Assembly (NCBI RefSeq): GCF_000003605.2
Contig: NW_003151758.1
Span: 127,728 to 160,459 of the forward strand
DNA length: 32,732 bases
Direction of reading: 5' to 3'
Source of the DNA: Saccoglossus kowalevskii
Taxonomy: Eukaryota; Hemichordata; Enteropneusta; Harrimaniidae
The translations under genes and the position numbers were made by a program. The notes beneath the pieces are model-generated. The model worked only from the letters and a program-made list of their open reading frames with translations. It was not told the DNA's origin and made no database searches. The stretch's first letter is position 1, and each line of letters begins with the position of its first letter. This document shows positions 32,008 to 32,732 of the stretch, one piece after another.

Positions 32008-32111
32008 GCGTCAAGAAAGGTGACAATGTCGCTATCTATATGCCGATGATTATAGAATTGGTAGTTGCTATGTTAGCATGTGCTCGGATAGGAGCAGTTC
32101 ATTCCATTGTG
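32008..32111 (+). CDS. ACSS2: acetyl-CoA synthetase, exon 3 (gene continues beyond the window)
   Basis: 104 bases: [20 protein letters not shown] and then [15 protein letters not shown], nearly identical to human ACSS2 over this segment (MIPELVV there, MIIELVV here). Acceptor ATCTCAG|GCGTC, donor ATTGTG|GTGAGT at a codon boundary. The next expected residues (FAGFS) would open exon 4 outside the window. The ATP/AMP-binding motifs and the regulatory acetylated lysine lie further downstream and cannot be checked. Confidence 0.95.
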
Positions 32112-32139
32112 GTGAGTAGAAAACAAACTAACAAATTAG

Positions 32140-32322
32140 TACTGTAAGATCTGTATTAGAAGCTGTATCCCTAATGGAAGTCGCACCCATTTTATTTGAA
32201 CAATTGACAACCCAAAATTTTTCATTTCTCATATGTGTAGATGTTCTTATAGAAACCACATCCCCTCTGTTGCATTGTACCATTTTAATAGAACCGCAGC
32301 TTCTAATACAGATTTTACAGTA
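32140..32322. repeat. MITE family 3 (TACTGTAARATCTG ends) in ACSS2 intron 3
   Basis: The left end TA-CTGTAAGATCTGTATTAG and the reverse-complemented right end TA-CTGTAAAATCTGTATTAG continue through AAGCTG. It is flanked by TA and non-coding. It starts only 28 bases after the exon-3 donor. Confidence 0.87.
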
Positions 32323-32504
32323 GGTGATGTCTAAAGCCTCTTTTCGATGGACTTTCAGCATTTGTCAAAAAAGCTATAAATAATTGCGCGAGACAGAGGT
32401 GAGACATTAACTGTACCCAGTCTGCTCAAGCCAAAATCACATCTGTTGATGACCTTTTCATAATTATCCTGAGTTAATATTTCACGTCACAAACTCCTTT
32501 TTTT

Positions 32505-32732
32505 AGCTCCGCTGTCGACTTTGTCGAGCGGAGCTTATCATATGAGTGATTGTCCGTCGTCGTCGTCGTCCGTGTCAATGTTTTACTTTTTCGACTTCTT
32601 CTTGAAAACTACAAGCCTAAATGCTTTGATACTTGGTGTATATGTACCTTGGGTAGACCTCTCTTAGGTTTGTTCATTTCATGTTGATATCTTTAATTCT
32701 CTAATTTTGGTGAATATTTTTGTCATTTTTGG
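32505..32732 (+). repeat. hairpin-headed dispersed invertebrate repeat, left part
   Basis: It starts after a T-run with AGCTCCGCT and ends the hairpin with AGCGGAGCT; an inner CGAC/GTCG stem around TTT extends it (32505-32535). Then come GTCCGTCGTCGTCGTCGTCC and TTTTTCGACTTCTTCTTGAA. From memory, mollusc and other marine invertebrate genomes carry many repeats with this layout (TAGCTC hairpin, GTCCGTCGTC, TTCGACTTCTTCT). The window ends inside it. Confidence 0.7.

Noticed and set aside
1-32732. tRNA, rRNA or CRISPR features
   Set aside because: No cloverleaf with proper arms, no rRNA-like stretch and no regular repeat-spacer array was found by reading; a dedicated covariance-model scan could not be run.

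Overview
The window is AT-rich animal nuclear DNA. It has split genes with GT-AG introns, long non-coding stretches, many small inverted-repeat elements, a LINE fragment and one 50-base assembly gap. The host gene content (a KLHL7-type BTB-BACK-Kelch protein, cytosolic acetyl-CoA synthetase, a C2H2 zinc-finger protein) and the repeat types point to a bilaterian, most likely a marine invertebrate such as a hemichordate, amphioxus, echinoderm or mollusc. The sequence alone does not settle the phylum.

Layout. (1) 1-760: the 3' end of a CR1/L2-like non-LTR retrotransposon on the minus strand. (2) 1147-3939: a large coding exon of a protein with eight C2H2 fingers in four pairs, + strand, apparently spliced to an upstream exon that I cannot see. 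(3) 4-15 kb: no host gene. This stretch is a pile-up of transposon material: a TA-flanked MITE (5012-5214), nested elements flanked by TTAA (7673-11141, with 8069-9417 inside), a two-ORF DNA transposon with TTA target duplications (11440-13370), and the right end of a second copy touching the gap (14890-14939). (4) 15.2-19.4 kb: a KLHL7 orthologue with a candidate promoter, two coding exons and one intron that carries a MITE. (5) 19.4-23.1 kb: probable 3' UTR and intergenic DNA with another MITE. (6) 23.1-32.1 kb and beyond: the first three coding exons of ACSS2. Its 6.45-kb first intron contains a sharply CpG-rich block at 28.58-28.95 kb that looks like a regulatory element or alternative promoter. 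(7) 32505 to the end: the head of an invertebrate dispersed repeat that starts with a strong hairpin.

All three host genes are on the + strand, head to tail, with no sign of an operon. They need not act together: one is a nuclear DNA-binding protein, one a CUL3 ubiquitin-ligase adaptor, and one makes acetyl-CoA from acetate in the cytosol and nucleus. The least explained items are the TTA-flanked transposon with two divergent decayed genes and G-run ends, the zinc-finger pair with its repeated F(G/D)RDI tail, and the CpG-rich block inside ACSS2 intron 1.
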